The position numbers and the translations under genes were made by a program. The notes beneath the pieces were generated by a model. That model was given only the letters and a program-made list of their open reading frames with translations. It was not told where the DNA came from and did not search any database. Below are positions 44,071-54,353 of a stretch of DNA of 64,000 bases, piece after piece. The DNA is from Zygnema cylindricum (lineage: Eukaryota; Streptophyta; Zygnematophyceae; Zygnematales; Zygnemataceae): positions 631,384-695,383 of the forward strand of contig JBBHKE010001856.1 in assembly GCA_037447655.1 (NCBI GenBank). The letters run 5' to 3'. Positions within the stretch are counted from its first letter, which is position 1. Each line of letters begins with the position of its first letter.

Positions 44071-47000
44071 CAGGATGGATAATGGACACAGGGGCATCAG
44101 CACATATGTGCTGGAACAAGTTACTTTTCACCAATCTGAAGTCAACACCTGCAAGAAATATTTACTATGCTTGTGGAATGAGTGTGCAGACATTTGCACA
44201 GGGTGATGTCTCATTGCTGGTAGATGTAGGAGGAAAACCAGTAGAAAGGACACTTCATAATGTTCTATTTGTTCCAGACTTCAAAAAGAACCTTTTTTCT
44301 ACGTCTTTGGTTGAGAGTAAAGGTTTTGAGGTCTCCCTTAAAGGAGGTAGGCAGGTTGTGAGCAAGCTAGGCAAAATAGCAGTCACAGGAACTAGAGATG
44401 CAAGCAAAATGTACCGTATGGATATGGCTGATTCTAAAGAAAATGATGTTCTCTATTCTGGTGTACAATCTGAGAATGAATTATGGCATAAAAGACTAGG
44501 CCATGTCAACTATGATAGCTTAACAAAAATGGTCAAAGCTGGTAAAATAGAAGGTGTTTCACTAACAAATGAGCCAGTAAAAACATGTGATGGTTGCTCT
44601 TTAGGAAAGATTCATAAGTTGCCTTTTCCCCAGCAATCAGATCAAAGACCAACAAAAGTTTTACAACTTATTCATTCGGATGTTTTGGGACCAGCACAGG
44701 TGCCATCTGCTGGGGGGGTTCGTTTCATGGTTGCTTTTACAGACGATTTTTTCTCGGTTCACAAAAGTCTACTTCATGAAGGAAAAGAGTGAAGTGTTCG
44801 GCAACTTCAAACATTACAAGGCTTGGGTGGAGAAACTGCATGGAGTTTCGATTCTGGAACTGAGATCGCATAATGGAGGAGAATATATGTCAAAGGAATT
44901 TGAAAACTTCCTGTTAAATGAAGGGATTAGTCGTCAGCTAACAGTTCCCTTTACTCCACAACAAAATGGTGTTTCTGAGAGATTAAACAGGCCAATTACA
45001 GAATGTGTTAGATCTATGCTAGCTGAAAAGAATATAGATTTGAAATTATGGGCTAAGGCCGCAAATTGTGCAGTCTATATCAAAAATAGGATTGCATCTC
45101 GTTCAGTCACTACTACACATTTTGAACTATAGACAGGTAGGAAACCAGACGTAAGTCATTTCAGGGTATTTGGCAGTAAATGCTTTATTCTAAACACAAC
45201 CCCAAATACATGGAAAATGGAACCAAAAGGTCTACTAGGTATTCTTATGGGGTATGATGATCATTCAAAGGGTTATAGAGTTTATGTCTTAGAAAAGCAG
45301 AAGATAGTAGTGTCCAGGAACATTATTATAAAAGATGAGTCAGAATCAGCAGATATTTTTTCTATGACAGAAGCTCAAGTTGGCGAAAAATCTCAGAACT
45401 ATATTATTTTTGACACACAGAAAACAATATTTTACCAACCTGTTCAGCAACCTTTTGTAGATCCGATCATTTCGGGAACTCAAGTTCCCCTTCAACAACA
45501 AATGGAGCAAGGAGAACAGTTACAGGATCACTCACAGCTAGCTGCAAGAAAGCAAAGAAACGCAAGACTTCCATCGGTCTCCGCCTCAGAATTTTGAGGG
45601 GGAAAGAGAACAAGCAGCCGCCTCCAATCAAGTTCCCACTTTGCCTATTCTGCTAACCCGAAAAACCTCAGACCATCCGGGAGGCTTTCTCTTCAACAGA
45701 AAGAACTCACTGGATTGAAGCAGCAAACGATGAAATGAAGTCTATAATGGAAGCCCAAACGTGGGAGCTGGTTGATCTACCTCCGGACCAAAAAGCCATC
45801 TGAAGTAAATGGGTGTTTAAAGTAAAATTAAATCTAGATGGTACGATTGAACGGTACAAGGCCAGACTTGTGGCCAAAGGTTATAATCAAAAGAGGGAAT
45901 CGACTTTGAGGAAACTTTCTCTCCAGTGGTAAGGTTTCCAACTGTCAGAATCTTACTCACTTTAGCTGCTATTGAAAACATGGAAGTCCATCAGATGGAC
46001 GTTAAGACAGCTTTCCTTCATGGAGAGCTGGAAGAAACTATTTATATGCAGCAACCAGAAATGTATGTAGAAAAAGGAAAAGAAAATCTAGTATGTAAAC
46101 TAATGTAATCCTTGTATGGGCTTAAACAGGCCCCCAGACAGTGGAACCTAAAGTTAGATGAGTTCCTCACCAAACTAGGTTTCAAAAGAATCAGTTTAGA
46201 CCATTCTGTCTATGTTTTACAAGGGGAGGATGGAATACTGTATATTGTTGTTTATCTAGATGATTTGCTTCTTATCAGCAAATCCATGGATGAAATAAAT
46301 AGGATCAAGAGAGCACTGAAATCAAGGTTTGAGATGAAAGACCTCGGTGAGGCCAAATACATTTTAGGAATACAAGTAGAGAGAGATAGAAGTAAGAGGC
46401 ACATCATGTTAACTCAAAAGGAGGCTATAAGTTCCATGCTTGAAAAGTTTGATATGAAAGAGGTTAAAGGATGTGTCACACCTATGGAATACAGACAGAA
46501 ATTAGAGGGAGTTGACTCTGAGTCAGGCATTCTAGTTGATGAGATGCAAGAGTCAAGGGAGGAGGAGTTCATGGCCTCAAAACCATATAGGCAGGTAGTT
46601 GGATCTCTTATCTATTTTATGAACTGTACTAGGCAGGATGTGGCAGCAGCGGTTGGAGCTTTGAGTAGGAGTCTTCAAAACCCAAAAAGGGCAGATTGGG
46701 AAGCCGCAAAAAGAGTCCTGAGGTACTTAGCAGGAACTCGGAATCTGAAACTTGTCCTCGAGGGAGAAGAAGTCAAGCTGAAAACTTGGAGTGATGCGAG
46801 TTATGGAGACATGCCCAGCAGGAAATCCACCACTGGATTTGTTCTACAAATTGGAAATGGTACCTGCTGCTGGAGCAGCAAACTTCAGAAGGTCACTGCC
46901 CAGTCAACTATGGAATCTCAATATATGGCAGCAAGTTCTGCCCTCAAGGAACTCCTGTGGGTAAAAGCACTTTTGCACGAATTGGGACATATGCAAACTG

Positions 47001-47239
47001 GTCCTCAAGTCATCTGGTGCGACAACCAGGCAGCAATTGCCATAGCCTCTAACCCCATCCATCACTTTAAGAGCAAACATATGGATATCAGACTGCATTT
47101 TGTCCGTGAAAATGTGCTTGCAAAGGTCATTAAAATGTGCTATTTGCCGGATGAAAACATGGTTGCAGATATGCTAACTAAAGCTCTTCCTGCACCTAAA
47201 TTACAATTTTGCAGAAAGGCTATTGGTCTAATTGAGTAA
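44071..47239 (+). pseudogene. pol: Element K pol: protease, integrase, RT and RNase H
   Basis: Protease reads MDTGASAHMCWNK (about 44083). Integrase has ELWHKRLGHVNYDSLTKMVK, CDGCSLGKIHKLPFP, HSDVLGP (first Asp), then a frameshift near 44750-44760. SHNGGEYMSKEF follows, where the second catalytic Asp is His, and NGVSERLNR keeps the Glu. Stops or shifts occur at 45130, about 45595, 45800, 45890 and 46106. From 46112 a 375-residue frame is intact: LYGLKQAPRQWNLKLDEFL, YLDDLL (YVDD with Leu) at about 46252-46269, SDASYGDMPSRKSTTGFVL, STMESQYMAASSALKEL, CDNQAAIAI and VADMLTKALPAPKLQFCR, ending at TAA 47237-47239. RT active-site Asp residues and all three RNase H acidic residues are present. Confidence 0.9.
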
Positions 47240-47253
47240 CTGAGACTAAAGCT

Positions 47254-47262
47254 TTAGGGGAG
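47254..47262 (+). other. Polypurine tract of element K
   Basis: TTAGGGGAG directly precedes the 3' LTR start TGTTGTTT, 15 bases after the pol stop codon. Confidence 0.8.
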
Positions 47263-48258
47263 TGTTGTTTTTGAAAGCTTTGTCTTCAGTATATATAGCT
47301 GTGAGGGAAGCCTAAGTACTTAGAATATTTTTGTGTAAATTGAAATGTAATACTTACCTTAAATAGTGTGACAGTAGAATGTTTCTCAAAGAGTATTAGT
47401 ACGGTCACATTTACACGCGTCAGTTTTTAGACAGTGCTGGAAATGCGGAATGGACATGGCCACATGTCATCTATCGGACGACTGAATTCGTCGGATCGGG
47501 CGGACGGAAATTAAACCGGACATCGGGGAATACTGATACCAGAAGACAAATATCAAACGTTGATTCGTATCAGATCAACGGCGAGAATTCTGAGGGGGAC
47601 CACAAGATGACGAGGAGCTTCGTAAGCATCCCAGATATTCGTACAAGTTTACCACAACAAGTTGGAAGTATTTGAGGTTGCTGACTAAGCAAGCAACATT
47701 ATGTGTACGCATCAGATTGTAAATACCTGAAGAGTTTGTTTTTGTAGCGTAGCACTTTAGGAAATAGTGTTTCACTATTCACTTTTAGGCTAGTTGAATT
47801 TAGGTTTTTGGAATTACACTAGGGTACCTTGTCGTACTATCGTACAGTACTACTATTCAGGGTACTGACATCTGATTGGCTAGTGGGGAGTAGATGCTCT
47901 CTCAGAGTATAAAGATTAGGACTTAGAAATATTTTTGTATCCAGTTTTGAGGTAAGAAAACCAAAAGGTAGTTTTTGGGAAACTTGCAGGTCCTGTATCT
48001 TATGGTCTACTGGGTCAATTTGGCTGTAACTTTGGGAGTTAACAGTATGTATGTTGAGGTTCTTATGTGCTGAGTTTTGTGTTTATTAGATTTGGGAGTC
48101 AGGATCTACAGTGTGGTAAAGTTCAGTAACATTGTTAAGTGTTAGACTGGTGATTTACAGTGTTTTGTCAGGACTTCTTGAAAAGCTTTTGCTTAAGCTA
48201 TGTCTACTTCTACCACTACTGCTGCAGCTCCACCTGCACCAGTTGTCATAGAACAACA
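47263..48258 (+). repeat. Element K 3' LTR
   Basis: 996 bp, nearly identical to 42108-43105. Differences include one-base indels near 47710 and 47952 and substitutions such as CCACCTGCACC for CCACGTGCACC near the end. Confidence 0.95.
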
Positions 48259-48480
48259 GACACCTCCAGCCGAAGCCACTTGTGAACGACCGAGAACATC
48301 AAATTGTATTAACAGTAGAACTTTTTCCAATTTATGGTATGTTTCTTGTAGAAATGGCAATCTGTGGATCTGGCAAAGTGAACAGCCATCACATGATTTT
48401 ATAAGATGAGAGGTGAGAGAAACTCCATCAACTTTTCCCGAATTCACCATTTTCCTTAGACTATTATAATTCATGTGTCT
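48259..48480 (-). pseudogene. pol: Element J integrase zinc-binding part, next to element K
   Basis: The minus strand reads LWHKR (just right of 48480), MNYNSLRKMVNSGKVDGVSL, CDGCSLCQIHRLPF and VLLLIQFDVLGRSQVASAGG, cut at 48259 by element K. The first catalytic position (HSD in relatives) reads QFD, keeping Asp. The remainder resumes at 42107 in the same strand. A stop separates it from the upstream protease frame. Confidence 0.85.
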
Positions 48481-49910
48481 TTATCTCTTATGCCACAACT
48501 CATTATGAGATTGGACACTTGAGTAGAGAACATCATTTTCCTTATATTCAGCCATGTCCATCCGGTTCATTTTGCTAGCTTCTCTAGTTCCTATTGTTGC
48601 TTCTTTTCTTTTCTTGCTAACAACCTTTCTACCTCCTTTCAGAATGACTTCAAAGCCTTTGCTTTCCACTAATGATGTAGAGAAAAAATTATTTTTAAAG
48701 TTTGGAACATACAAAACATTGTGAAGAGTTCTCTCTACCGACTTCCCCCCCACATCTACCATTAAAGATACATCACTCAGAGCTGAGGTTTGAACACTCA
48801 TCCCACAAGCATAGTATATACTCTTTAGAGGCGTTTGATGCAAATTTGTAAAAGCCGCCTTGTTCTAGCACATGTGGGCCGATGTTCCCGTGTCCATGAT
48901 CCATCCTGCAACCTTGGAACCTTCCATTGCTGCCGCCATAGCAAATAACTCCGCTTCCTCTTGCTCATTGAAGCTCAAAGACTCATATGCATTAGTTGCA
49001 AAAGCTGAAAAGAGGGCATTTCCACGAGGAGGATTTCAAGAAAAACTTCTGTGATATTAGCTTTGTTGCCAACCCGGCATGTATAAACCTCTCTCATTAG
49101 CATTTTTCAGCTTAAGACAATACCTGTATCCATGACCCTTCTCAGAACAATAGAATGAAGCAGTAGATGATTGTCTATTTGGCCTCTGATTAAACTGATT
49201 CTGATTCTGGTAAAATTGATTCCTATTCTCATTAAACTTAGCTCTTTTGTCAAAGTCTGTTGCAAAAGCTTCAACCTTTACTTCTCCTTAAAGGAGTTTA
49301 GTATTAGACTCTTCCTCCAATATAAGATTATATGCTAATTTAAACGACCAACTAGCTTTATCATGACTCTTTAACTGAGCATACACACCTTTTATGCTAC
49401 TACGAAGTCCTGTAATAAGCAAAGCTGCCTGCTGAAACTTAGGAAATGACCCCCTAGCAGAAGAGTGTACATCAATAAGTGCACGAAATTCGTCACATTA
49501 CTTGACCAAAGTTCCCCCTGAGTATTTGTACCCCCAAATTTTTCCAGCCACCAAGAGCTCCTCTTGGCCATTCGCTTTCTCAAAAGCGGATTCAGTGATG
49601 TCCAAATCTCCTTCGGCTTCTTTATTTTTAGGCAAGACATGACCAATTTTTTTGAAATACAAAGAATTAGATTGTTCCTTAGTATTGAATTCTTTTTCGC
49701 CCAACTTGGTTTTGTTTCATCAAGAGAGCCATCGAAGACCCCCAATAAGTCAGCAGTTTGAAACAAAGATTTAACCATCGTCGCCCAATACGCATAATTT
49801 TGGCCATTGAAGATAGGAATTCTTGACGAAAGGCCCATAACCTGTTGTTCTACAACCACCGCTGCAACAAAATGACCAGCAGTATTAGTGGAAGTTGAAA
49901 CGGAAAACAA
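48481..49910 (-). pseudogene. gag-pol: Element J gag and protease
   Basis: The gag ATG at 49910 is inside the 5' LTR, and the frame reads through the LTR end (EQQVMGLSSRIPIFNGQNYA). The gag core runs to about 49590, then a frameshift sends it into another frame (FEKANGQEELLVAGKIWGYK). A zinc-knuckle remnant (CFYCSEKGHGYRYC) is read near 49155-49115. Protease reads MDTGTSAHMC at about 48895-48868, then a stop. A 120-residue frame (48843-48481) covers the protease-integrase interval (SIYYACGMSVQT, LHNVLYVPNFKNNFFSTSLV). It is close to element K throughout. Confidence 0.84.
49832..49842 (-). other. Primer-binding site of element J
   Basis: On the minus strand GGTTATGGGCC follows LTR terminus GAACAACA. 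Eleven bases match the complement of the initiator tRNA-Met anticodon arm. Confidence 0.72.
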
Positions 49911-50857
49911 CAGAAGCTATCAAACACCTACTCAACAGCCAACTTTTAGCTTACACAAAATATGACTCAAAAGGCCAATATGCCTCAAATTTCTCACAAT
50001 GATACACAACACAAAAAAACTGACAATTCCTAAAATTGCACCCCAAATGACCCTAGTAAACCATATGATATGATGTGTGGAAGTTTTGCAAAAACTGCCC
50101 TTAGAAAATTATATTCCCCAAACTGAATACTACAAAATTGGCTAAGTCCTAAGTTATATACTCACAGTGTGTATCTACTAGTCTACACTAATTTTGGTAA
50201 CTGTTACTGCGGTTATTACCCTGACTAATGACAAAGTATCCTACTTGTACGTTACTATACCGTAGTACCTTGAAAACCTTAATTACTATTTTCCAAAAAC
50301 CTAATTAATGAAACATTATTTTTTATTACACTAAACTACAAAACAATGTTTATTCAGATATTTTCAGTTATCGAACCGTACACAAAACGTTCTAGATGCT
50401 TAGTCAGCGGTAGTCGCTAAAGTCCAGCAGACTGTAGTCGTGTAGTACGAAGCACCTGAGTGCTTCGTCACTTCTAGTCCCACGTGAATCACGCTTGTGG
50501 TCCCTCGTGAATCACGCTTGTGGTCCCAGGTGAATCGCCTGCGTTGGAACAGATTCAATCGACGATGTTTCGTCAAACCGTACCATATATTTCCGAAATA
50601 TTCGGTCAAATTCCCTTCGTCTAATCGTGTGAATCTAATTGTCAATTGCGTAACGCATGTGGTTGACTGTCGGCGCCACTCCGTAAAACCTGCATACGTT
50701 CTGTTACCAGCAGGTGTCTCTGTAAAAGTACAATATACTATATTGTACTTTTGCTATTGTAACACTAATTAAGGTAAGTATTACAACAGACTACTTAGAA
50801 AATATTCTAAGTTATTTTAGCCCTATCTACTGAAATAAAGATTTCTAAATTAGAACA
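49843..50857 (-). repeat. Element J 5' LTR
   Basis: TGTTGTTCTACAACC to AAATTAGAACA, 1015 bp. It contains CTAAGTCCTAAGTTATATA at 50142-50160 (the TATA module on the minus strand) and a 22-bp tandem duplication at 50483-50527 (CGTGAATCACGCTTGTGGTC repeated). Confidence 0.87.
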
Positions 50858-50920
50858 CCATCTATGGTGCCCAGTTCAATGAAACGCGGTTCATTTTGTA
50901 GGAAACCATGATGAGGGGTG

Positions 50921-52318
50921 TGTTGTTTTTGAAGATCCACTTTCGTACGTGCGTGCGCATGTTTTCATGGGTACGTAATTACCGAAAGTAATGTGGTGGT
51001 TCGAATGGAGGTGCTAAAGGAGTTGCGGATTAGGGGAGTAAATGTTCGAGTGAAATTAAAGTGACGTAAAGTACAAATTAGGTGACGCGAAAAAGCGTAC
51101 GAAAAAATATAGAATGCGTAATATAAATGGACGGCGAATGGCGAAGGGATCCGATTTGAAATATTCGAAGTGCTTCAAAATGTAGGCTGGCCATACGAAT
51201 GATAATGCGACGACGGTACAAATAATATAGTTTGGACAGGTGTACTTTATTTGCGAGAGCAGCAATTTATTGCAAATGACACGCTTTTGGTACGAATAAG
51301 ATTTTGAAGGTTCAAGATCATTTCGAGAAGTGGTTCGAGCTACACGTGGAGGGCGGACGGTGTCCGCGGATATTTTTAAGGGATTGCATTTTTTGATGGC
51401 ATATTATCAAGTGGACCGTACTTATTCCATGTTGGTTCACTACGTGGTTTTGTCTACAAGTGACTAAGCGAGCTGTCACCTAACAGCCGGATTTTGGGGA
51501 CGCGTCGGTGTAAATACTTAAAAAAACATTTTCTTCTGTTATGTGTATTAATAATTTAACATTGATTATAATAGTTTCTATTTAAGTGATCATTTAGGGT
51601 TTTACAACTTTAAATTGTGTGTGTTTTTGTGTCATACTTGCAAACAAGCGTACACTTTCAGTTGCTTGACTCTCACGTGTACGTTTACGATTAGTTTATA
51701 ATTAGTAGCAGTTTTTATTGTTAAATAGGACTTAATGACACTTACGTAATTTACATTGGATATTTTGACAGTTAGTGATTTGTTGATAGCTCACAAGTGT
51801 ATATATAGCTATGAGCTTTGTTCACGAAATATCACCAATGCTTAGCATGAAAAGTAGGGACCAAAGATAAAGTAATGTAGGGTTGCCGATTAGGTCATGC
51901 ATTTAAATGATACATTTATTATTGGATTATACTTTTGTTTACGTGTGATGTATTCATTTGTTGTTATTAATATATATACTTGTTTATTATGCATTATTTA
52001 TGCATTTGTCTTAGGGTTTCTTGTGATTTTCATGTAACCATAGAAGTTATTCATGCGTTTGTGTGCGCATGTTGTTCCGTCTGTGTATTGATTGTTAATG
52101 CATCTATGTATGCATTTTTGTTGCGTCTGTGTACGCATTGTTTTAGGGTCTGTTGTGATTTTCATCTTACCCTAATTGTTGTTGGTTGCGTCAGTGAACA
52201 CATGTGTGTCATTTGGAGGATGCATTTCAATATGGTAGTTCATTGGCCTAACTTTGCTTAGCTTTTTGTTTGAGAGTTTGGGTGGCTTCTATGGTCTATT
52301 TTAGACCAAAGAACAACA
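50921..52318 (+). repeat. Element L LTR, about 1.4 kb
   Basis: TGTTGTTTTTGAAGATCC at the left and AAAGAACAACA at the right form the terminal inverted repeat seen in family 3, but the interior does not match K or J. TATATATAG lies at 51798-51806. Two segments of about 35 bp resemble each other 135 bp apart (around TAGGGTTTCTTGTGATTTTC at 52013 and TAGGGTCTGTTGTGATTTTC at 52144). Only GG remains of the primer site. Confidence 0.6.
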
Positions 52319-52769
52319 GGGTGCAATTTTTGAAAAACAGTTGTGGGGCATTGTGACTGGTCGTGTGTAGTCGCCATCCACAAATCTAGGAGTTCCATTA
52401 GAGTTTGTAGGAGCTAGTTTTTCAGGAGGATATGCGGAGGTAGAAGAGGAAGTCGATGATGGAGCAAGTATTGTGTCGGATAAAGAGAAAGAAAGGGGCA
52501 AGAAGAAAATCACACCAAAAGCTACAAGATTGGTGCCGGTAGCAACTGTTCAGAAAACAAAGGCCAATGACACTAAACTTTAGGAAATCAACAATATAGT
52601 GGCCACTCTTTTTATTCTTGGGCGTCTCACTCAAGCAATTAGTACTCCTCACCTAAATGGGGAGAAGGCGGCCAAGTTATGGTAGGCAATTGTAAATATT
52701 TACAAGAGCGGTATGATTCAGCAGCACAAACTATTAGATCAGATTGTCCAAGCAAACGGAAGATGTTTG
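52319..52769 (+). pseudogene. gag: Element L gag fragment
   Basis: Frame with FEKQLWGIVTGRV (compare CEKRFWGIVSGR in element M), LGVPLEFVGASF, DKEKERGKKKITPKATRLVP, EINNIVATLFILGRLTQAIS and NIYKSGMIQQHKLLDQ. The N-terminal primer-site codons are missing. Stops at about 52369, 52582 and 52684. It is interrupted by element N before the zinc knuckle, and no continuation is present in the window. Confidence 0.75.
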
Positions 52770-53305
52770 TGAAACTCTGAGACCTCCATAAGTCCTCAGA
52801 GTGGACAGCTTCCAAGAAGCCTCTAGGATAACCCTGACCCCTTTGTGTTTCAGCAAAAACAACTACCACCCTGGCAGACAATAACTCTGATCAACTTCAC
52901 CTTTGTGAAGGCAAGACTCCCCTGAGTCGATAGCAAAAAGAATCTTTGAATTTGCTCCCCTGACCAGTAAGTTATGGAGGGTCAAAGTTGACCTTTTGTA
53001 CAGAAGCTCTGTGGGAGAGAGGGTCCTATCTCCTAATTTTTTTAAGTCCTATCTCTCTCACACACTTTATCTACTGATGTACGGAGCCAATCAGAATGCA
53101 GTTCTGTACACAAAAGTACAGCTGCCGGTGTACTTTCTGTACGAACAGTGTACGACATGGCCTAAATGGCGACACGTGGTATGTCCGGATTCGCTCCCAT
53201 AGTCCTCGGAGATGCCGCAATCCAATGTAATTCCGCCATGTGTCATCCGATGTGGCGATGACCACAAACCGCCGAAATCCTCTTCCGCGATCTCGGCGTT
53301 AATTC
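52770..53305 (-). repeat. Element N 3' LTR, left piece
   Basis: TGAAACTCTGAGACCTCC onward matches 25007 and 30412. It stops at CTCGGCGTTAATTC where element M begins. Confidence 0.92.
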
Positions 53306-54353
53306 TGTAGAAACTAATGGTTTTTAAGTATTTTCTAGGTCTGAAAAGAAAAATAGAAGCCGAGGCAGTCTATCTCTAACTTCTCTCTCCAACTCTCAAA
53401 CTTGTCGCAGTCACTGAGAAATTGGAGAGGAAGCTAGAGCCATGGCTCCTAGGCTATCATGAGGTTTACGGGAAATTTATATTAGTTCGGGTTTATTTAT
53501 TTAAAAGGTATGTGCCGGCGGCAGGAATTGATCCTTGTACCTATCGGCCGGCAGACACGAAATAGCCGGTAGCCTTAACCGTTAAGTCTAGGAGTCATGA
53601 TACGTAGTATATAGTTTGATAGTTATTTAAATATATATACGTATGATTATTCATTTAACTATAATAGATTACGGGATACATAGATCCGGTAATGTATAAA
53701 GTACGGATTACGGTACGGACTATAAATCAATACCGCGCATTTGTTTCGTAAATGAAACAAATACCGCACATGTATTTATTACGGCTACGATTAAATTAGA
53801 TTCTAATCGGACGGCCGCAATTAGCGCCGAGATCGCGGAGGAAGTTTTCGGCAGTTTGTGGCCATCGCCACATCGGATGACGCGTGGCGAAATTTCGTTG
53901 GATCGTGGAATCCCCGGAGATTATGGCATCGAATCCGGATATGACATGTGTCGACATTTAGGCCTTGACGTACAATATCCGTACCTAAAGTACACGGGCA
54001 GCTGTACTTTTGCGTACGGAACTCAATTCTGATTGGTTCCGTACATCAGTAGATAGAGTCTGTGAGAGAGATAGGACTTAGAAATATTAGGAGATAGGAC
54101 CCTCTCTCCCAGAGAGCTTCTGTACAAAAGGTCAACTTTGACCATCCATAACTTACTGCTCAGGAGAGCAAATTCAGAGATTATTTTTGCTATCGACTCA
54201 GGGGAGTCTTGTCTTTCCAAGGGTGAAGGTGGTGAGAGTTTTTGTCTGCCAGGGTGGAAGTTATTTTTGCTTAAACACAAAGGGGTCAGGATTATCCTAG
54301 AGGCTTCTTGGAAGCTGTCCACTCTGAGGACTTATGGAGGTCTCAGAGTTTCA
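53306..54353 (+). repeat. Element M 5' LTR
   Basis: TGTAGAAACTAATGG to CTCAGAGTTTCA, 1048 bp. It contains GTACGG repeats at about 53700-53720 beside ACTATAAATC, further GTAC cores at 53969-54045, and ATAGGACTTAGAAATATT at about 54070. The gag ATG (54334) lies 20 bases before its end. Confidence 0.93.

Larger units (their letters stand above)
42108..48258 (+). mobile_element. Element K: full-length young family 3 copia element
   Basis: The structure is complete: 5' LTR 42108-43105, primer site, gag, protease, integrase, RT, RNase H, polypurine tract, 3' LTR 47263-48258; 6151 bp in all. The flanks are GACGC (42103-42107) and GACAC (48259-48263), a target copy with one difference. The LTRs are 998 and 996 bp and differ at only about a dozen sites. 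It lies in the integrase region of element J in opposite orientation. Confidence 0.95.
39215..50857 (-). mobile_element. Element J: family 3 copia element split by element K
   Basis: In minus orientation: 5' LTR 50857-49843, primer site, gag, protease, integrase (to 48259), element K, rest of integrase (42107 down), RT, RNase H, 3' LTR 39576 to about 39221. The 3' LTR keeps only its first ~356 bp and is cut by the junction with element I. Frames are heavily broken. Confidence 0.88.
50858..52769 (+). mobile_element. Element L: long LTR and gag fragment
   Basis: A purine-rich GATGAGGGGTG (50910-50920) precedes an LTR-like unit (50921-52318), followed by family 1-like gag that is cut at 52769 by element N. 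Whether the sequence left of 50921 belongs to the same element is uncertain. Confidence 0.6.
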
